Assembly: GCA_938045585.1 (NCBI GenBank)
Contig: CALIAU010000013.1
Span: forward strand, 56,134-120,133
DNA: 64,000 nt
Origin: an uncultured Saprospiraceae bacterium
GTDB lineage: Bacteria; Bacteroidota; Bacteroidia; Chitinophagales; Saprospiraceae
Direction: 5' to 3'
Part shown: positions 39,750 through 48,235 of the stretch, piece by piece
Position numbering within the stretch: position 1 is the first letter of the stretch
Layout of the letters: each line of letters opens with the position of its first letter
Position numbers and translations under genes: made by a program
Notes under the pieces: model-generated
Told to the model about the DNA's origin: nothing
Databases searched by the model: none
What the model saw: only the letters and a program-made list of their open reading frames with translations

Positions 39750-41042
39750 ATGCAGCTTATACTTGCTCTTTGCATGCTCTGTATCTCGTTACACCTGACG
39801 GCACAAGAGGGTATGAGCTACCACTTCTATCCTGAGCTAGCCCAGCAAAACATACTGAATGCAAAAGTAGACAGTGCACGATCCTATACTATTTCTGCTA
39901 TGGGCTATACACATATCTTATCGAATGGATTTAGCTTAGGTGATGTGTCCACTCTTAATGGGAATGAACGCACCATCGACTTGGATTTAGCCAAGGATAA
40001 AATAAATGATATTAACCTCCAAGAGTTTAGTTCCGAACTGAATATTTTGCATATAGAGTATTACCTGAAACGCTTAACACTAAAGGCTGGCTATAATCAA
40101 AAAAACTTCCTGCAAGTTTCCTATCCAAAAGAACTATATCAGCTGATGGCAAATGGAAACGCCCAATTCATTGGACAGGCGGTTTCACTGGATCCAGTTT
40201 CCGAGATTAACGCATACCACGAAATATACCTTGGCTATGGACTCGACTTTGGAAAATTGAGCCTAGGAGCAAATTTCAAATTTCTTTCAGGAATCTCAAA
40301 CTTACATACAGCAAAGAATAATCTGCAGCTAGCAACCAGTGATGACATCTACCAATTAGAATTACAAGCAGATTACGAATTGCAAACCTCTGGGGTATTA
40401 AACTATACATCTTACGATGACGTTGTCCTAGAATTTAATCGTACAGGTTTCTCTAGTCCCTTTATCGGAAACTATGGATACGGACTTGACCTAGGTTTAG
40501 ATTTTGATCTAAATGAGGATACAAGAATCTTTGCTTCCGTACAAAATTTAGGTACCATAAAATGGGATTTACGCGGCACGTCGTATAGCAGTGAAGGCAG
40601 CTTTAATTATGATGGAATAGATGTCATTGATTATATCCGCCTAGAGGACGGTGCTTCGTTTAGAGATTCGCTCGAGGCCCTCTTGCAAGTAGCAGAAGCA
40701 GATTTAGACTATAATGTATCCACACCTGTACAATACCTGGCTGGGCTACAATACTATCTAGGAAATGGACTTGACCTAGGTGCCTTAGTGACTAGCAGAA
40801 CAATTGCTGGAGAAAATGATACTGCCATTGCTCTTCATGCAAGAAAAAAAATAAAACCCTGGCTGACACTTGGCTCCTCCTATACCAATCGATTTTCTAC
40901 CTACGAAAACCTAGGTCTTTCCGCCATGATTGAGTGGAGAAATATACGTGCCCTAGTCTTAACAGAAAATATCTTATCCGTATTTGATCCCCTAGGAAAA
41001 AGAAACTTTAGCCTAGGCGGCGGCATCACTTTCGGCTTTTAA
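39750..41042 (+). CDS. DUF5723 family outer-membrane beta-barrel protein
   Basis: An ATG at 39732 is in frame and would overlap the previous gene. The one at 39750 starts directly with the signal peptide (MQLILALCMLCISLHLTAQ) and is preferred. The mature protein has alternating strands with glycine turns (YGLDFGKLSLGANFKFLSG, YGLDLGLDFDLNEDTRIFAS) and ends in an outer-membrane-type C terminus (NFSLGGGITFGF). Its length and pattern fit DUF5723, a Bacteroidota barrel family of unsettled role. Confidence 0.82.
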   Translation: MQLILALCMLCISLHLTAQEGMSYHFYPELAQQNILNAKVDSARSYTISAMGYTHILSNGFSLGDVSTLNGNERTIDLDLAKDKINDINLQEFSSELNILHIEYYLKRLTLKAGYNQKNFLQVSYPKELYQLMANGNAQFIGQAVSLDPVSEINAYHEIYLGYGLDFGKLSLGANFKFLSGISNLHTAKNNLQLATSDDIYQLELQADYELQTSGVLNYTSYDDVVLEFNRTGFSSPFIGNYGYGLDLGLDFDLNEDTRIFASVQNLGTIKWDLRGTSYSSEGSFNYDGIDVIDYIRLEDGASFRDSLEALLQVAEADLDYNVSTPVQYLAGLQYYLGNGLDLGALVTSRTIAGENDTAIALHARKKIKPWLTLGSSYTNRFSTYENLGLSAMIEWRNIRALVLTENILSVFDPLGKRNFSLGGGITFGF

Positions 41043-41370
41043 AGACTTCGCCTATGGGGAATGGTATCTGCACTGCGTGCTGGAGTCATGGTTTCCGCTG
41101 CGCTGGTATCATGGAACGCAGGCATGCCATGATACCTACCTTCCAAGGAACGCAGGCAGGCCATGATACCATGATACCATGATACCGGGCGAAGCCCAAA
41201 CCGTGATTAAAACTCAGGGAATACACCCATTTTTATAACTATATGTATAAAATACTGAAAATCAATACTATATTAACTGTCGTGCAGAAGCCAATAATTA
41301 TACGTTTTAAATAATTTAGTAACTTATTATTACTTGGATGCGTTAATTAAGTAGTATACACCATACTGTC
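41043..41370. repeat. Repeat-rich intergenic region (328 bases)
   Basis: It contains the word gctgcgctggtatcatgg, the repeat ccttccaaggaacgcaggca at 41139-41170 (also at 52697 and 56168), and three tandem copies of the octamer atgatacc (41163-41186). The second half is AT-rich and may hold the promoter of the next small gene, though no consensus element was found. No coding region seen. Confidence 0.7.
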
Positions 41371-41682
41371 ATGAGAAGAGAACCAATATCGGATTTTCAC
41401 CAAATAATGGAGCAGTGGGATACTTTTTACCAAAAAAGTCTTCCAATCTTGGAAGAATTTTGCAATCGAAAGTTTAAATATCCAGGCGCTGCTATGAAAC
41501 TCATCGAACGGGCTTTTTTGAAATTGTCGTTTGAGTATCACAACTTATACGATTATGAGTTTAAGTACATCGTGCTAAGACTTTTTGAAATTTTGGAAGA
41601 GCAGATTGATAGTTTACCTAACGAGGAGAACATCCACAACAATGCGCTTATTTTGTTAAGCCATTATTACAATCCTAACTAG
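41371..41682 (+). CDS. Small alpha-helical protein of unknown function
   Basis: 103 residues, cytoplasmic (no signal), predicted mostly helical and rich in aromatic residues (FHQIMEQWDTFYQKSLPILE, LSFEYHNLYDYEFKYIVLRL). Not recognised. Its 3' end overlaps that of the convergent pterin synthase gene by 8 bases. Support for coding comes from its well-formed, compositionally normal sequence in an otherwise gene-free strand. Confidence 0.6.
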   Translation: MRREPISDFHQIMEQWDTFYQKSLPILEEFCNRKFKYPGAAMKLIERAFLKLSFEYHNLYDYEFKYIVLRLFEILEEQIDSLPNEENIHNNALILLSHYYNPN

Positions 41683-42085
41683 CAGGGTACTCCACATAGT
41701 TCCTTGGCGTTTCCCATAGCTTAATTGCTAGGTCATACTTGTCGTCTATTTCTGCACGCAATATAGTCCAGATAAGATGACACAGATATTCGGTCGTAGG
41801 ATTCTTATCCTTAAACTCTTCCAGATCCAAGTTTAGATTTTTGTGATCAAACTTATTCTCAACCTTTTCCTTAATTATTTTTGCTAAGACACCCAGATCA
41901 AAAAGATATCCTGTTTCCGGATCTACCTCCCCCGTCATTTTAACTTCGAGATCATAGTTGTGGCCATGAAAATTGGGACTATTACACAGACCAAATACCT
42001 CTCTATTTTTCTCATCACTCCATTGCTTATTATGCAATCTATGTGCAGCATTAAAATGTGCCCTCCTAAAAACTGATATTCTCAT
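41675..42085 (-). CDS. 6-pyruvoyl-tetrahydropterin synthase / QueD family protein
   Basis: The 136-residue length fits COG0720. Zinc ligands are His 15 (FNAAHRL) and His 40/42 (HGH); the catalytic Cys is 34, and FDHKNLN and WETPRNYVEY supply the remaining active-site residues. The family converts dihydroneopterin triphosphate, either to 6-pyruvoyl-tetrahydropterin (PTPS) or to 6-carboxy-tetrahydropterin for queuosine (QueD). Here five residues separate Cys from HGH (C-NSPNF-HGH), as in animal PTPS (CNNPNGHGH), whereas QueD usually has three. A PTPS activity is therefore more likely than QueD. No other pterin or queuosine gene is nearby. Confidence 0.88.
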   Translation of the reverse strand: MRISVFRRAHFNAAHRLHNKQWSDEKNREVFGLCNSPNFHGHNYDLEVKMTGEVDPETGYLFDLGVLAKIIKEKVENKFDHKNLNLDLEEFKDKNPTTEYLCHLIWTILRAEIDDKYDLAIKLWETPRNYVEYPAS

Positions 42086-42672
42086 TTCTTACTTATTTTG
42101 AAGTGCCAAATTACAACAAACTCCCCTCTTTATCTATGCCTTTTAATTTTGATTTTTTGGGCGTGCCCCATATCCCTTGCTACGCGCAGGATATCGGTCG
42201 TTCCCTTCTACACTCCGCTGCGCTCGGTCCTCCGGACTCTGCCCGAGGCAGATGTTCCAGGCAACTCACGCTGCGGTGCCGGAGGCACCTTGATGCACAG
42301 ACAAACGGACGAACAGACAAACGGACCTTGAGAGAGAAGCGGCTGAGTGAATGCCCCACGAGTGTTTTCCTACTTGAGTTGTATTGAGAAAGCCGCATTT
42401 ACGCGAAGGTAGTGAGGAATGCGCAACAATATCTCCGAATTCTTACTATTTCCTCCTCCAGATTTTCTCGATAATTCCATTCATTTAGCGATTCCAAAAC
42501 CGCGAAACCGCGAAATCAGGAAACCATGAACCCCTCTCATACTCCCGTCCGTTTGTCCGTTCGTCTGTTCGTCCGTTCATCAACAGTATGTAAATCATTG
42601 ATATACATACTGTTACCCCAATTTGCCCCTCACCTAAATTTACGTATCTTTGGATAACGAAAAACAAAGGAT
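42086..42672. repeat. Repeat-rich intergenic region (587 bases)
   Basis: It opens with a GC-rich block (gggcgtgcccc at about 42159, palindromic words such as ccgctgcgctcgg and tgccggaggcacc). Then come tandem heptamer-like acggac/gacaaacggac repeats at about 42298-42328, with an inverted counterpart (gtccgtttgtccgttcgtc) at about 42547-42577. An 11-bp perfect inverted repeat (aacagtatgta/tacatactgtt, 42582-42614) sits just upstream of the gpx promoter and might be an operator. Open frames crossing the block are compositional and I do not call them genes. Confidence 0.65.
42622..42652 (+). promoter_or_regulatory. Bacteroidota-type promoter for gpx-holB-ricT-lpdA
   Basis: TTTG at 42622-42625 and TATCTTTG at 42645-42652 are separated by 19 bases, matching the -33/-7 consensus TTTG-N19-21-TAnnTTTG exactly. 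Transcription would start at about 42657-42660, giving a leader of only about 15 bases. This supports the TTG start codon at 42673. Confidence 0.75.
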
Positions 42673-43146
42673 TTGAGTTTTTACGATCTGACAATCAAGG
42701 ATATACAGGGAGAACAGATAGATATGAGAGCCTTGTCAGGAAGGAAAGTGATGTTGGTGAATGTAGCCTCAGCTTGCGGATACACACCACAATATAAACA
42801 GCTGCAAGAGATGCACGCCAGTTTTCCAGAAATAGACATTATAGGAATGCCATGTAATGATTTTGGAAAGCAAGAGCCAGGAACAAGTGAAGAGATACAA
42901 TCATTTTGCAGTATGCAATACGGAGTCCAGTTTCGCTTAACAGAAAAACTGAATATAATTGCTGATCCACATCCACTCATTCAATGGTTAACACAAAAAC
43001 AATTGAATGGTGAATTAGATGTTGAGGTCAAGTGGAATTTTTCAAAGTTTCTTGTAGACGAATCAGGAAAACTAGTAGCGCACTTCCCTTCTGCAGTCGA
43101 ACCATTCGACGATCAAATACTCAAATGCCTGAATATAAATATATAA
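42673..43146 (+). CDS. gpx: Glutathione peroxidase family protein
   Basis: The 157-residue protein has the catalytic tetrad Cys 35 (VASACGYTPQY), Gln 67 (DFGKQEPG), Trp 121 and Asn 122 (KWNFSKF). The family reduces hydrogen peroxide and organic peroxides; most bacterial members with Cys use thioredoxin rather than glutathione, helped by a resolving Cys that could be Cys 79 here. The start is a TTG: no in-frame ATG exists between the upstream stop at 42655 and residue 18, and the conserved FYDLTIKDIQG would be lost with the later ATG. It heads a compact operon (9 bases to holB). Confidence 0.9.
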   Translation: MSFYDLTIKDIQGEQIDMRALSGRKVMLVNVASACGYTPQYKQLQEMHASFPEIDIIGMPCNDFGKQEPGTSEEIQSFCSMQYGVQFRLTEKLNIIADPHPLIQWLTQKQLNGELDVEVKWNFSKFLVDESGKLVAHFPSAVEPFDDQILKCLNINI

Positions 43147-43155
43147 TATAGGCAG

Positions 43156-44292
43156 ATGCAATTTTCTGATATTCAGTCTCAGGAAAAGACAATAGATATA
43201 CTACAAAAGATGGTGGAGGGCGATAGAATCCCACATGCACTTTTGTTTACTGGTCCGCAAGGAAGCGGTAAGGCCCTTCTGGCTCTTGCCTTAGCAAATT
43301 ATATTTTATGTACGAACAAGGGAAAAGATAGATGTGGCGTTTGTGGGCCCTGCCTGAAAGCAAACAAAATTATTCACCCAGATCTACACTTTGTATATCC
43401 CGTAATAAAAAAAGATGGGAAGCAAAGAGCAGAAACGCTAAGTGCAGATTTTATTAAAGAGTGGCGAGAATTCATTCAAGGGAATCCTTACGGGACATTA
43501 GAAAACTGGATGAACTTTCTGAATTCACAAACCCAGCCCAACATAAATAGAAAGGAATGTACAGAGATCATCAAAAAGATGGGCTTACATAGTTTTGAAA
43601 GTGATTTCAAAATTCTATATATCTGGAACGCGGAGTCACTAGGAAAAGAAGGGAATAGCTTGCTCAAGCTCATAGAAGAGCCACCAGAAAAAACAGTAAT
43701 CATACTAATAGCAGAAAAACTAGATGCTGTATTGGGAACAATCCAATCCAGATGTCAGATAATCCATGTAGGTCCTCTAAGTGATGCAGCTGTGCATGCG
43801 CAGCTGGATGCATACGAACTTACAGAAGATAAAAAACAGGAGATAGTACATATTGCAGAAGGCAACATGAACGCTGCTATCGCCCTTGTTGAAGATACCA
43901 AGGAAACCGTATCAACAGAAATTTTGGACTGGTTCCGCATAGCCTACAAAAATGATCCTGTACAATTAGTGCAGTGGGTAAATGCAATATCTTCCATAGG
44001 GAAGCCTGCACAGAAACGCTTTCTTTCATACGGACTGTTCTTTATGAAAGAATATTTAAAATTACTTTACACTTCAGATTTTTCTAATGCACGCCTGAGT
44101 GCAGAAGAAAAGGCAACGGCAGAAAAAATGGCGCGTATCATCGATACGCATAAGACAGAAGACATTGCGGCAATGCTAGAAGAAAATCTAGGCTACTTAG
44201 CACGAAATGCAAATAGCAAGATTGTCTTTATGGAAATGTCTCTACAGTTGGAAAAGATTATGAAGTCTAAGGTAGAACAACTAATAAATTAA
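43156..44292 (+). CDS. holB: DNA polymerase III subunit delta' (clamp loader)
   Basis: 378 residues. N-terminal AAA+ domain with a P-loop at about 32-40 (TGPQGSGKA), a zinc module (CGVCGPCLKANKIIHPDLHF) and the sensor region SLLKLIEEPPEKTVIILIA followed by SRCQIIHVGPL. In the clamp loader, delta' works with DnaX and delta to load the beta clamp. The C-terminal helical part is variable, as usual in Bacteroidota. It lies 9 bases after gpx and 6 bases before ricT. Confidence 0.88.
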   Translation: MQFSDIQSQEKTIDILQKMVEGDRIPHALLFTGPQGSGKALLALALANYILCTNKGKDRCGVCGPCLKANKIIHPDLHFVYPVIKKDGKQRAETLSADFIKEWREFIQGNPYGTLENWMNFLNSQTQPNINRKECTEIIKKMGLHSFESDFKILYIWNAESLGKEGNSLLKLIEEPPEKTVIILIAEKLDAVLGTIQSRCQIIHVGPLSDAAVHAQLDAYELTEDKKQEIVHIAEGNMNAAIALVEDTKETVSTEILDWFRIAYKNDPVQLVQWVNAISSIGKPAQKRFLSYGLFFMKEYLKLLYTSDFSNARLSAEEKATAEKMARIIDTHKTEDIAAMLEENLGYLARNANSKIVFMEMSLQLEKIMKSKVEQLIN

Positions 44293-44298
44293 AAATAT

Positions 44299-45705
44299 AT
44301 GGGATGTACAACATGTTCAGTAAGTGCGAGTGGAACGCCAACAGGCTGCGGAGATAAGGGGCATTGTTCGAGTGGGAGTTGTAATAAAATGAACACCTTC
44401 GATTGGATAAATACCTTAGACCTTGCTGACCCCACGGAATTTAATGTGGTAGAAGTTTCTTTCAAAAAAGGTGCGCGTAAAGGATTTTATACAAATCCGC
44501 CCCATGCAGATTGCATTACGGGAGATATGGTGGTGGTAGAAGCAGAAAGTGGTTATGATGTAGGTCGTATCAGTTTGTCTGGAGACCTCGTGCGTGCACA
44601 GATGAAGAAGAAAAATTTCAAACAAGAAAAACTTATCTATAGTGTTATTCGCCAAGCAAATCATAGAGATTTAGAGAAACTGGAAGAGGCAAGAGCAGTC
44701 GAACATAAGGCCCTGGTGAAGGCAAGAGTGATTGCAAGAAACCTTGGTCTAGATATGAAAATTGGAGATGTAGAATACCAGGGAGATAAGAGAAAGGCAA
44801 CCTACTATTATACGGCAGAAGGAAGAGTAGACTTTAGAGAATTAGTGCGCGTATATGCTAAGGAATTTAGAGTAAAAATAGAAATGCGACAAATCGGATC
44901 CAGGCAAGAATCCGCTCGTATTGGTGGTATCGGTGCATGCGGAAGAGAGTTGTGTTGTTCCACCTGGCTGTCTAACTTTAAATCAGTAAACACCATGGCA
45001 GCGCGATATCAGAATATCGCCATTAACCAGACAAAATTATCAGGACAGTGTGGTCGACTTAAGTGCTGCTTGAATTATGAGTTGGATATGTACATGGAAG
45101 CCTTAAACTCCTTTCCAAGAAATCTGGAAATGTTGAAAACTAAAGATGGTAAAGCGTATTTAGTAAAGACTGATATCTTTAAAGGACTCATGTATTTTGC
45201 CATACGTACAGAACGAGGTCGAGGCCCTATTATAGCCATTGATAAGAAACGTGTTTGGGAGGTAAAAGAAATGAATGATAAGGGTGAATTCCCTACAACA
45301 CTTGTTGGTTCATACATAGCCGAACCCACAATCAAAGAAGAAGACAAAGAAATTGAATTTGCAGATGTAACCGGAGAAATAGAACTTCCTAGTGTAAAAC
45401 GTAGAAGAGGAAAAGGAAGAAAACCAAAAGGGAAACGTGGACCTAGACCAAATAATAAACGTGGGAATAATAGAGATAGAGATCCCAAAAAAGGGAAAGC
45501 TTCAAAAGGACCAAAACAACAAGGCAAGTCAGGACAGGCTAAAAAGAAAACAGATGGTAATGCGCCAAAAGGAAGCGGAGGAAAGCAAACAAATAGAGGA
45601 CCAGAAGGAAACAAAAAATCTGCTAACAAACCGCAGAAAAAAAGTAATAATAAAAGGAGAAATCCTAACAATAAGAATCAACAAAACAGAAACAATAAAG
45701 ACTAA
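44299..45705 (+). CDS. ricT: RicT-like PSP1 domain protein with long basic tail
   Basis: 468 residues. The Cys-rich N terminus (GCTTCSVSASGTPTGCGDKG) is followed by the PSP1 domain with its conserved end (RIGGIGACGRELCCSTWL, LSGQCGRLKCCLNYE). RicT is part of the RicAFT Fe-S complex that in Bacillus subtilis affects RNase Y and mRNA maturation; what the Bacteroidota homologue does is less clear. From about residue 360 the protein is a low-complexity basic tail (KRRRGKGRKPKGKRGPRP, then Lys/Asn/Gly-rich), typical of disordered RNA-binding extensions. Its stop codon overlaps the lpdA start (TAATG). Confidence 0.88.
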   Translation: MGCTTCSVSASGTPTGCGDKGHCSSGSCNKMNTFDWINTLDLADPTEFNVVEVSFKKGARKGFYTNPPHADCITGDMVVVEAESGYDVGRISLSGDLVRAQMKKKNFKQEKLIYSVIRQANHRDLEKLEEARAVEHKALVKARVIARNLGLDMKIGDVEYQGDKRKATYYYTAEGRVDFRELVRVYAKEFRVKIEMRQIGSRQESARIGGIGACGRELCCSTWLSNFKSVNTMAARYQNIAINQTKLSGQCGRLKCCLNYELDMYMEALNSFPRNLEMLKTKDGKAYLVKTDIFKGLMYFAIRTERGRGPIIAIDKKRVWEVKEMNDKGEFPTTLVGSYIAEPTIKEEDKEIEFADVTGEIELPSVKRRRGKGRKPKGKRGPRPNNKRGNNRDRDPKKGKASKGPKQQGKSGQAKKKTDGNAPKGSGGKQTNRGPEGNKKSANKPQKKSNNKRRNPNNKNQQNRNNKD

Positions 45706-47108
45706 TGGACTATAATGTAATTGTGATAGGGTCTGGACCCGGTGGATACGTTGCTGCAATACGTGCAGCACAATTAGGATCAAAGGTAGCAATCATAGAA
45801 AAGTATAATACGCTAGGTGGTACCTGCCTAAATGTGGGATGCATTCCCTCAAAGGCACTTCTTGATTCTTCTGAACATTATTATAATGCAGGACATTCCT
45901 TTAAAGAGCATGGTGTAGTTGTCTCAGGTCTAAAGGCTGATCTAAAACAAATGATCAAACGTAAGGGAGATGTAGTGTCGCAGACCTGCGATGGTGTGAT
46001 GTATCTCATGAAGAAAAACAAAATAGATGTACATCATGGACATGGAAGTTTTGTTGATAAGAATACAATTAAAATAACGGCCTCAGACGGCACTGAAAAA
46101 TCTATCACAGGAGATAAGGTAATCATTGCTACCGGTTCTAAACCCGTAGCACCCGCTGCATTCAACTATGATAAAAAGCGTGTTATAACATCCACAGAAG
46201 CACTGGAAATTGCCAAGCTACCTAAGCGCATGGTCATTATAGGAGCAGGAGTTATTGGCTTGGAATTAGGTTCCGTTTTTGCACGTTTAGGCACAGAGGT
46301 GGAAGTGGTAGAATACATGCCAAGCATACTTGCAGGCATGGATGCTGACTGTGGCAAAGAACTGAAGAAGTCCTTGAAAAAATTAGGCATCAAATTCCAT
46401 TTGAAACATATGGTAAAAACGGTTAAATCAACAGCGAAATCAGTTACCGTGGAAGTCCAAAAAAGAGATGCAGAAGAAACGTTTGAATTGAAAGCGGACT
46501 ATTGTTTAATCGCAATTGGTAGGTATGCATATACAGATAAACTGGGCTTAGAAAATGTGGGCATTGCAACGGATGATAAAGGCCGTATTGAGGTAAATGC
46601 ACATTTGGAAACAAGTGTTCCGAGCATCTATGCAATTGGTGATGTAGTTAAAGGAGCAATGCTAGCACATAAGGCAGAGGAAGAAGGCGTGTATGTAGCA
46701 GAAGCAATACACGGACAGAAGCCTCACATAGATTATAACCTTATTCCTGGCGTTGTGTATACCTGGCCAGAAGTATCTGCAGTGGGTAAAACAGAGGCTG
46801 AATTGAAAGAAGCAGGTATTCCCTACAAGTCAGCAAAATTTCCCTACAAAGCACTCGGTCGTGCACGTGCATCCATGGATGTAGATGGTATGATAAAGGT
46901 CTTGGCACATAAAGAGACGGACGAATTGTTAGGTGTACATATGGTAGGAGCACGTGTAGCGGATATGATTATGGAAGCAGTTGCTCTCATGGAATTCAGA
47001 GCATCCGCTGAAGATATGGCACGTATTTGTCATCCACACCCGACCTACACTGAGGCAGTGAAAGAAGCAGCTTTAGGAGCCACTGGAAATAGATCTATTC
47101 ATATTTAA
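45705..47108 (+). CDS. lpdA: Dihydrolipoyl dehydrogenase (E3)
   Basis: 467 residues with the FAD-binding motif GSGPGGYVAA, the redox pair Cys 41/Cys 46 (GGTCLNVGCIPSK), the NAD motif VIIGAGVIGLELGSVF, a second FAD segment (SIYAIGDVVKGAMLAHKAEE) and the C-terminal catalytic His 445 and Glu 450 (HPHPTYTE). It reoxidises dihydrolipoamide in pyruvate and 2-oxoglutarate dehydrogenases and the glycine cleavage system. It overlaps ricT by one base and is the last gene of the gpx operon. Confidence 0.97.
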   Translation: MDYNVIVIGSGPGGYVAAIRAAQLGSKVAIIEKYNTLGGTCLNVGCIPSKALLDSSEHYYNAGHSFKEHGVVVSGLKADLKQMIKRKGDVVSQTCDGVMYLMKKNKIDVHHGHGSFVDKNTIKITASDGTEKSITGDKVIIATGSKPVAPAAFNYDKKRVITSTEALEIAKLPKRMVIIGAGVIGLELGSVFARLGTEVEVVEYMPSILAGMDADCGKELKKSLKKLGIKFHLKHMVKTVKSTAKSVTVEVQKRDAEETFELKADYCLIAIGRYAYTDKLGLENVGIATDDKGRIEVNAHLETSVPSIYAIGDVVKGAMLAHKAEEEGVYVAEAIHGQKPHIDYNLIPGVVYTWPEVSAVGKTEAELKEAGIPYKSAKFPYKALGRARASMDVDGMIKVLAHKETDELLGVHMVGARVADMIMEAVALMEFRASAEDMARICHPHPTYTEAVKEAALGATGNRSIHI

Positions 47109-47302
47109 TTGAATTTTTAACATATTAAATATGAATTTAGGAGCACATAATTGTGCAACTCTTCGTTAACTCCATAAGCTTTGGGAAAGAAACAAATGCG
47201 CTGCAGGCAAGACTTGGATGATATAGTGTCTGTAAGCGAATGCATCTAATAAAAGATGGATTAACTACTTTAGGATTTATCTCTAATTCATATCTACTAT
47301 AT

Positions 47303-47617
47303 ATGCGAATTTTTAATATCCTCTTTGTGTTCACCCTAATACTTTGCTCTGTTGCTTGTGGAGAAGATAGCTGCGCAAGAGTAGACTGGCTAGGTGCATT
47401 CAATAAACAAAGTGAAAACTGTTCAGATAGTACTATCGTCTTTTTGGAAATGGTAATTATCACTACAGGAACAGCAGAGGGTACCATCAACATAAATGGT
47501 GTAGATGTAGAAGTAAATGAAAACCAATGCGAGATTATTGTAGGAAATGATGTGCTAACTCTTGAGGGTAGTCAAATTGAAATAACTTCGGGCGATTGCT
47601 CGGCTATTTATAATTGA
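47303..47617 (+). CDS. Small lipoprotein, paralogue of the next gene
   Basis: An in-frame ATG exists at 47240, but the one at 47303 begins directly with the lipoprotein signal (MRIFNILFVFTLILCSVACG). The mature part is about 85 residues, with Cys at matching places to the next protein: CGEDSCARVDW here and CGDSTCDVADW there, then TGTAEGTININGVDVEVNE against AGTEAGTVLIDGTEATLND, and a final DC-xx-YN against GCMAVYR. It is a tandem duplication of a small beta-rich lipoprotein. Function unknown. Confidence 0.75.
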   Translation: MRIFNILFVFTLILCSVACGEDSCARVDWLGAFNKQSENCSDSTIVFLEMVIITTGTAEGTININGVDVEVNENQCEIIVGNDVLTLEGSQIEITSGDCSAIYN

Positions 47618-47647
47618 ACTCTAACTAATAATTAAACTAAAATTGAA

Positions 47648-47968
47648 ATGAAAGTATTGAATTTTTTAATGGCAATTTGCCTAGTATGTTTTTTAGCAAG
47701 TTGTGGAGATAGCACCTGTGATGTAGCAGACTGGACCGGCACATGGACTCTAGATGCAGATAGCGTTTCTGAATGCGATGATGCAGACGACTTTACCACC
47801 TCTTTTGTTATTACCGCAGGTACAGAAGCAGGTACTGTTTTAATTGATGGCACGGAGGCAACGTTAAATGATGAATCATGCATGTTTATCTTTGATGAGG
47901 CGAATGTAGAGTTAGATGGAGACCAGATAAGAGTTGATTTAGATGGGTGTATGGCAGTCTACAGATAA
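47648..47968 (+). CDS. Small lipoprotein, paralogue of the preceding gene
   Basis: 106 residues with a lipoprotein signal (MAICLVCFLASCG). It is very acidic (ECDDADD, VELDGDQIRVDLDG) and shares the Cys pattern and beta-strand order of the preceding gene, 30 bases upstream. The beginning DWTGTWTLD and the overall layout recall small lipocalin-like lipoproteins of Bacteroidota, but this is only a resemblance. A clear terminator follows at 48035. Confidence 0.75.
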   Translation: MKVLNFLMAICLVCFLASCGDSTCDVADWTGTWTLDADSVSECDDADDFTTSFVITAGTEAGTVLIDGTEATLNDESCMFIFDEANVELDGDQIRVDLDGCMAVYR

Positions 47969-48034
47969 GAAGGATCTAAACCAATAGGATTGCACAAGCC
48001 AAGGATAATGGGAGTGCAAAACTTCAAATTATAT

Positions 48035-48063
48035 AGCCGCTTATTTTAATAAGCGGCTTTTTT
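48035..48063 (+). terminator. Intrinsic terminator
   Basis: A 10-bp perfect stem (agccgcttat and its complement) with a 4-base loop is followed by a run of six T. It lies 67 bases after the second small lipoprotein gene and well before sdhC. Confidence 0.9.
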
Positions 48064-48235
48064 ATGGCCAAAATAGTCTGAAACATAGGATTTATCGCCT
48101 TTTAGCACATAAAAGCCCTGTAAATCCTGATTTTTTCGTAAATAGAATGTTTCTAAATACTGGAATTAGAGCTATAGAGATGTAGTATGTAATCTCTTTA
48201 AATATTTACTTTATATCTAAGATAAGTTTCAATCT

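Noticed and set aside
42098..42398. Frames of 70-95 residues in the gap between the pterin synthase and gpx genes
   Set aside because: They are made of tandem acggac-type repeats and GC-rich palindromic words, with no domain and no start signal.
42673..42723. ATG at 42724 as the gpx start
   Set aside because: It would remove the conserved first beta strand, and the promoter position fits the TTG at 42673.
47240..47302. N-terminal extension of the first small lipoprotein
   Set aside because: The extension would bury the lipoprotein signal 21 residues from the start; ATG 47303 fits the signal and the paralogue.
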